Part shown: piece by piece, positions 6,988-9,853 of the stretch | How the letters are laid out: every line of letters starts with the position of its first letter | Numbering within the stretch: position 1 is the first letter of the stretch | Assembly: GCA_963721365.1 (NCBI GenBank) | Contig: CAVRJE010000019.1 | Span: forward strand, 1 to 9,853 | DNA: 9,853 nt | DNA from: CAIQPS01 sp963721365 | Lineage (GTDB): Bacteria; Actinomycetota; Thermoleophilia; RBG-16-64-13 | Direction of reading: 5' to 3' | Program-made: the position numbers and the translations under genes | Notes under the pieces: generated by a model | Told to the model about the DNA's origin: nothing | The model's input: the letters and a program-made list of their open reading frames with translations, nothing else | The model's database searches: none

Positions 6988-8881
6988 ATGGCCAAGGCGA
7001 GATACGGCTATATGGGGAAGCTGCTGTTCGTGGACCTGACGAACGGCAGGTGGCACGAAGAGGAGCTATCGGAGAGATGGCCCGGCAGTTCGTGGGCGGT
7101 TACGGCGTCGGCGCCCGGGTGATCATGGAGCGCATGAAGCCCGGCGCATCGATCCCCTCGGGCCCCGACAACATCTTCGGCATCGGCACCGGGCCGCTCA
7201 CGCTCTCCGGGGTCTACTCCACCTGCCGTTTCGCCACCATGGGCAAGTCGCCGTTGACCGGCTACTGGGGCGACGCCAACAGCGGCGGCGACTTCGCCAA
7301 CGCGCTCAAGGCGTCCGGCTACGACATCGTCTTCTTCGAGGGCAAGGCGGAGCATCCCGTCTATCTGCTCATCGACGACGGCAAGGTCGAGATCAAGGAC
7401 GCCCGCCGGTCTGTGGGGCAAAGACACCGCCGTCACCGAAGAACTGATCCGGCGAGGAGAACGGCAACAAGAAGCTCAAGGTGGCGGCCATCGGCCCGGC
7501 CGGGGAGCGGCTCTCGCGCATCGCGGCGGTGATCAACGACCGGGGGCGAGCCGCCGCCCGGTCCGGTCTGGGAGCGGTCATGGGCTCCAAGAACCTCAAG
7601 GCCGTCGCCTGCACGGGCACCCTCAAGCCGGAGATACTCGACCGGCCCAAGCGTGCAGGCCATGATGAAAGAGATGATCCGGGAGACCAAGGAGAACCCG
7701 TCGGGCATGTTCTACGGACTCAGCCACGGCGGCACGCCGGGCGCCCTGATCATGCACATGCACGACCACGACGTGCCCATCAAGAACTGGGGCGGCAACA
7801 CCGTCGAGGACTTTCCCGAGTCCAAGTGGAGCGCGGTGGCCTGGGACGGCATGGCCAAGTACGCCAAGAAGAACTATGCCTGCGTGGGTTGCCCCATCGC
7901 CTGCGGCTCCATCCTCACGGTGGAGGAGGGCAAGTATCCGGTCCGCGACGTGCACAAGCCCGAATACGAGACTCTGGCCGCTTTTGGGCCCATGTGCCTC
8001 AACGACAACATGGAATCGCTCATCTACGCCAACGAGCTCTGCAATCTCAACGGGCTGGACACCATATCGGCCGGCGCCACGGTGGCGTTCGCCATCGACT
8101 GCTACGAGAACGGCATGCTCACGACCGCCGACACCGACGGTCTGGAGCTCACCTGGGGCAACAGCGACGCGCACGTGGCGGTGCTGGAGAAGATGTGCCT
8201 CCGGGAGGGCATCGGCGACGTGCTGGCCGACGGCGCCAAATGGGCGGCGGAGAAGATCGGCCGAGGGGCGGCGAGCCTCGCCATGCACGCCGGCGGGGAG
8301 ATGCTGGCCATGCACGACCCCCGCTGCTTCCCGGGCTGGGGCGCGACCTACATCTCCGACTCCACGCCGGGCAGGCACACCCGGGGAGGAACGGCCTTCG
8401 CCGAGCACGGCGGCGTGAACGAGAGGGCCTACGCGGGCATGGGGATCCCGTTCAAGATGGAACGGTACGACGCCACCGACAAGGGCAAGTACCATGCCAT
8501 ACTCGCGGGCTGGCAACACTGGGTGAACACTTCGGGCGCCTGCCTCTTCGGGGTCGACAGCATGCCCCTGGACTTCGTCGGATGCATGAACGCCATCACC
8601 GGCTGGGGCTTGGACTACGAGGAGATCGTGCGAGACCGGAAAGCAGGATCACCACCCTTCTCCACGCCTTCAATCTGCGCGAGGGCTTCAAGCCCGGCGA
8701 CTTCACGCTGCCCGAGAGGGCGAGGGGCAACCCGCCGCTCGGGGCGGGGGCGCTGGAGGGTGTGACCGTCGATTCGGAGGGTCTCAAGAAGCAGTTCTAC
8801 GAGGCGATGGGATTTGATGCGCAGACCGGGGCGATCGAGCGGGACCGCATCGTCGCCCTGGGTCTGGACGACGTACTGTAG
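6988..8881 (+). CDS. Aldehyde:ferredoxin oxidoreductase family (tungsten/molybdenum pterin) enzyme; six indels
   Basis: AOR-family oxidoreductase, 629 residues after correction (family about 600-650). It opens with YGYMGKLLFVDLTNGRW and has the cofactor-binding block CRFATMGKSPLTGYWG. The [4Fe-4S] ligands are CxxCxxxC (codons 7881, 7890 and 7902; CVGCPIAC) plus a late Cys at 8541 in SGACLFG. DPRCFPGW follows the usual DPR motif, and the C-terminal ETG-K-RI then AFNLREGF is typical. These enzymes oxidise aldehydes to acids, or reduce acids, with ferredoxin. The family also holds BamB-type subunits acting on aromatic acyl-CoA, but none of their partner genes is seen here. Indels are -1 near 7071-7075, then +1 near 7410, 7456-7457, 7652, 8631 and 8644. 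ATG 6988 follows GGGAGGTG with rather long spacing. No ferredoxin gene is adjacent. Confidence 0.93.
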
Positions 8882-8909
8882 GGTGAGGACTGACCGGCTG
8901 ACTCAAGAC

Positions 8910-8915
8910 AGGGAG
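8910..8915 (+). promoter_or_regulatory. Ribosome binding site of the first SDR
   Basis: AGGGAG ends 7 bases before ATG 8923 and fixes the start. The 41-base gap between the AOR stop and this start shows no other recognisable signal. Confidence 0.65.
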
Positions 8916-8922
8916 CAGATCG

Positions 8923-9754
8923 ATGTATCTCGAGAACAAAGTGGCCATCGTTACCGGCGGGGCCAAGGGCATGGGCAGAGGCATCGCCCTCAAGTTCGCC
9001 GAAGAGGGAGCCAAGGTCGTGCTGTGCGACCTGGACGCGGCCGGCGCTCAAAGCGTGGCCGAAGAGGTCAAGGCGATGGGTCGGGACGCGCTCGCCTTCG
9101 AGATGGACATCACCAAGGGCGCCGAGATCGACCGGATGGTGGCGGGCACCCTCAAGGAGTTCGGGACCATCGACATCCTCATCAACTGCGCGGGCGGAGT
9201 GCCGGGCACCCACGGCGCGGGCGCCACTGGGACCATTACTGAGCAAGAATGGGACAGGGTGGTCGGGATCAACCTGAAGGGCCCCTGGTTGGTGACCGAA
9301 GCCGTGCTGCCGACCATGAAGGCGAACCGATACGGCAAGATCGTCTATATCTCCTCTACGGGGGCCGTGTCTCCGGTGGTGTCGGTGCTCCACTACCACG
9401 CGGCCAAGGCCGGTGTGATCGGCCTGGCCCTCAACCTGGCCTTCGAGCTGGCCCCGCTCAACATCTGCGTGAACACCATAGTCCCGGGTCCCATCGAGAC
9501 GCCCTTCTGGGATGCCCTCATGCCTGCCGGCCCCGAGCGGGAGACCTTCTTCGCGGCCGTGTCGAAGCACGAGATCCCTCTGGGGCGCATGGGGCAGCCC
9601 AAGGACATCGCGGGGGCGTGTCTGTTCCTTTGCCTCCGAGCTTTCGGACTACGTGACGGGTCAGACGATGTGCGTGGCGGGCGGTCAACCTCTGCTGTCG
9701 CAGCAGGCTACTTTCAACATCGAAGGCTATCTGAAAGGCAAGGGTCTACTGTGA
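8923..9754 (+). CDS. Short-chain dehydrogenase/reductase; one +1 indel
   Basis: Classical SDR of 276 residues after removing one base at 9629-9631 (CTT T GCC). It has the Rossmann motif T11-GGAKGMG and Asp36 at the end of strand 2 (VVLCDLD), which indicates NAD(H) preference. It also has NCAGG, catalytic Ser144/145 (YISSTG), Tyr158-HAA-Lys162, and the VPGPIETPF segment. Without correction the frame runs on to about 9762 with a non-SDR tail. With it the end reads ASELSDYVTGQTMCVAGGQ, the usual SDR C-terminus. About 22 further residues (to YLKGKGLL) make it somewhat longer than the common length of about 250. It probably interconverts a hydroxyl and a keto group on the pathway intermediate. The exact substrate is not readable. 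Confidence 0.93.
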
Positions 9755-9769
9755 GCTTCTAGAGGGCGC

Positions 9770-9853
9770 TTGACGGCAAGGGTCGCACTGGTCACCGGGG
9801 CGGCGGCGAAGAGGAGCATGGGGCGCGCCATCGCGGTGCAACTGGCGGCGGAC
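9770..9853 (+). CDS. Second short-chain dehydrogenase/reductase, N-terminus only (runs off window)
   Basis: Twenty-eight residues from a probable TTG start at 9770, with AGAGGG at 9761-9766 just upstream. The start reads MTARVALVTGAAAKRSMGR, then AIAVQLAAD. This is the first strand, glycine-rich loop and first helix of an SDR Rossmann fold. The loop TGAAAKRSMG is two residues longer than the TGxxxGxG of the gene before it. The gene begins 15 bases after the preceding SDR, so the two are likely co-transcribed and may catalyse successive or opposite redox steps. The start codon is the least certain point; no ATG or GTG lies in frame in the short gap. Confidence 0.8.
   Translation, partial: MTARVALVTGAAAKRSMGRAIAVQLAAD

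Noticed and set aside
7481..8881. 466-codon + frame across the AOR gene as a separate protein
   Set aside because: Its first part and its last part (from about 8645) are true AOR segments, but the middle (about 7652-8640) is out of frame with the AOR motifs, which lie in another frame.
1364..9631. Programmed +1 frameshifting or a non-standard decoding system as an explanation for the many +1 shifts
   Set aside because: No common slippery sequence or downstream structure recurs at the sites, two events are -1, and several are simple homopolymer extensions. That the extra base can be placed on a codon boundary is uninformative, since any +1 shift can be drawn that way.

Overview
The window is a GC-rich (roughly 65% by eye), tightly packed block of ten genes, all on the + strand. 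Intergenic gaps are at most 44 bases and two junctions overlap by 4 bases, so it reads as one operon. No promoter, terminator, RNA gene, insertion sequence or CRISPR array is visible. No stretch longer than about 45 bases lacks a gene. The content (glycyl radical enzyme, AdoCbl mutase parts, tungsten/molybdenum aldehyde oxidoreductase, iron-sulfur Old Yellow Enzyme) points to a strict anaerobe. A high-GC lineage such as an anaerobic actinobacterium (Coriobacteriia-like), a chloroflexotal or a desulfobacterotal organism would fit, but the sequence alone does not decide.

Layout: the C-terminal tail of a glycyl radical enzyme (2-151) and its two-cluster radical SAM activase (158-1060). Next come a GlmS-like B12-binding small subunit (1105-1537) and the actin-like accessory protein GlmL/MutL (1572-2981). 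A duplicated bicupin (2978-3913) is followed by two paralogous SnoaL/NTF2-fold-like proteins (3941-4409 and 4406-4876). An FMN/4Fe-4S/FAD enoate-reductase-type OYE follows (4883-6979), then an aldehyde:ferredoxin oxidoreductase family protein (6988-8881), a complete SDR (8923-9754) and the start of a second SDR (9770-9853, runs off the window).

From about 1360 onward most genes are interrupted by single-base indels. I count about 17, of which 15 are +1 and 2 are -1. Rejoining the frames gives proteins of normal family length with all motifs and no internal stops. I therefore annotate them as intact genes in a draft-quality sequence, not as pseudogenes.

Working together (inference): the gene set looks like a catabolic pathway for a hydroxylated, probably cyclic or branched compound in an anaerobe. 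Two radical systems (glycyl radical and AdoCbl) could do lyase, dehydratase or skeleton-rearrangement steps. SnoaL-like proteins and the cupin could do dehydration or isomerisation, the OYE would reduce the resulting enone/enoyl, the SDRs would interconvert alcohol and ketone, and the AOR would handle an aldehyde/acid step. The SnoaL + Fe-S OYE + SDR combination recalls the bile-acid 7-dehydroxylation (bai) logic. The catalytic large subunit expected to accompany GlmS/GlmL is not in the window.
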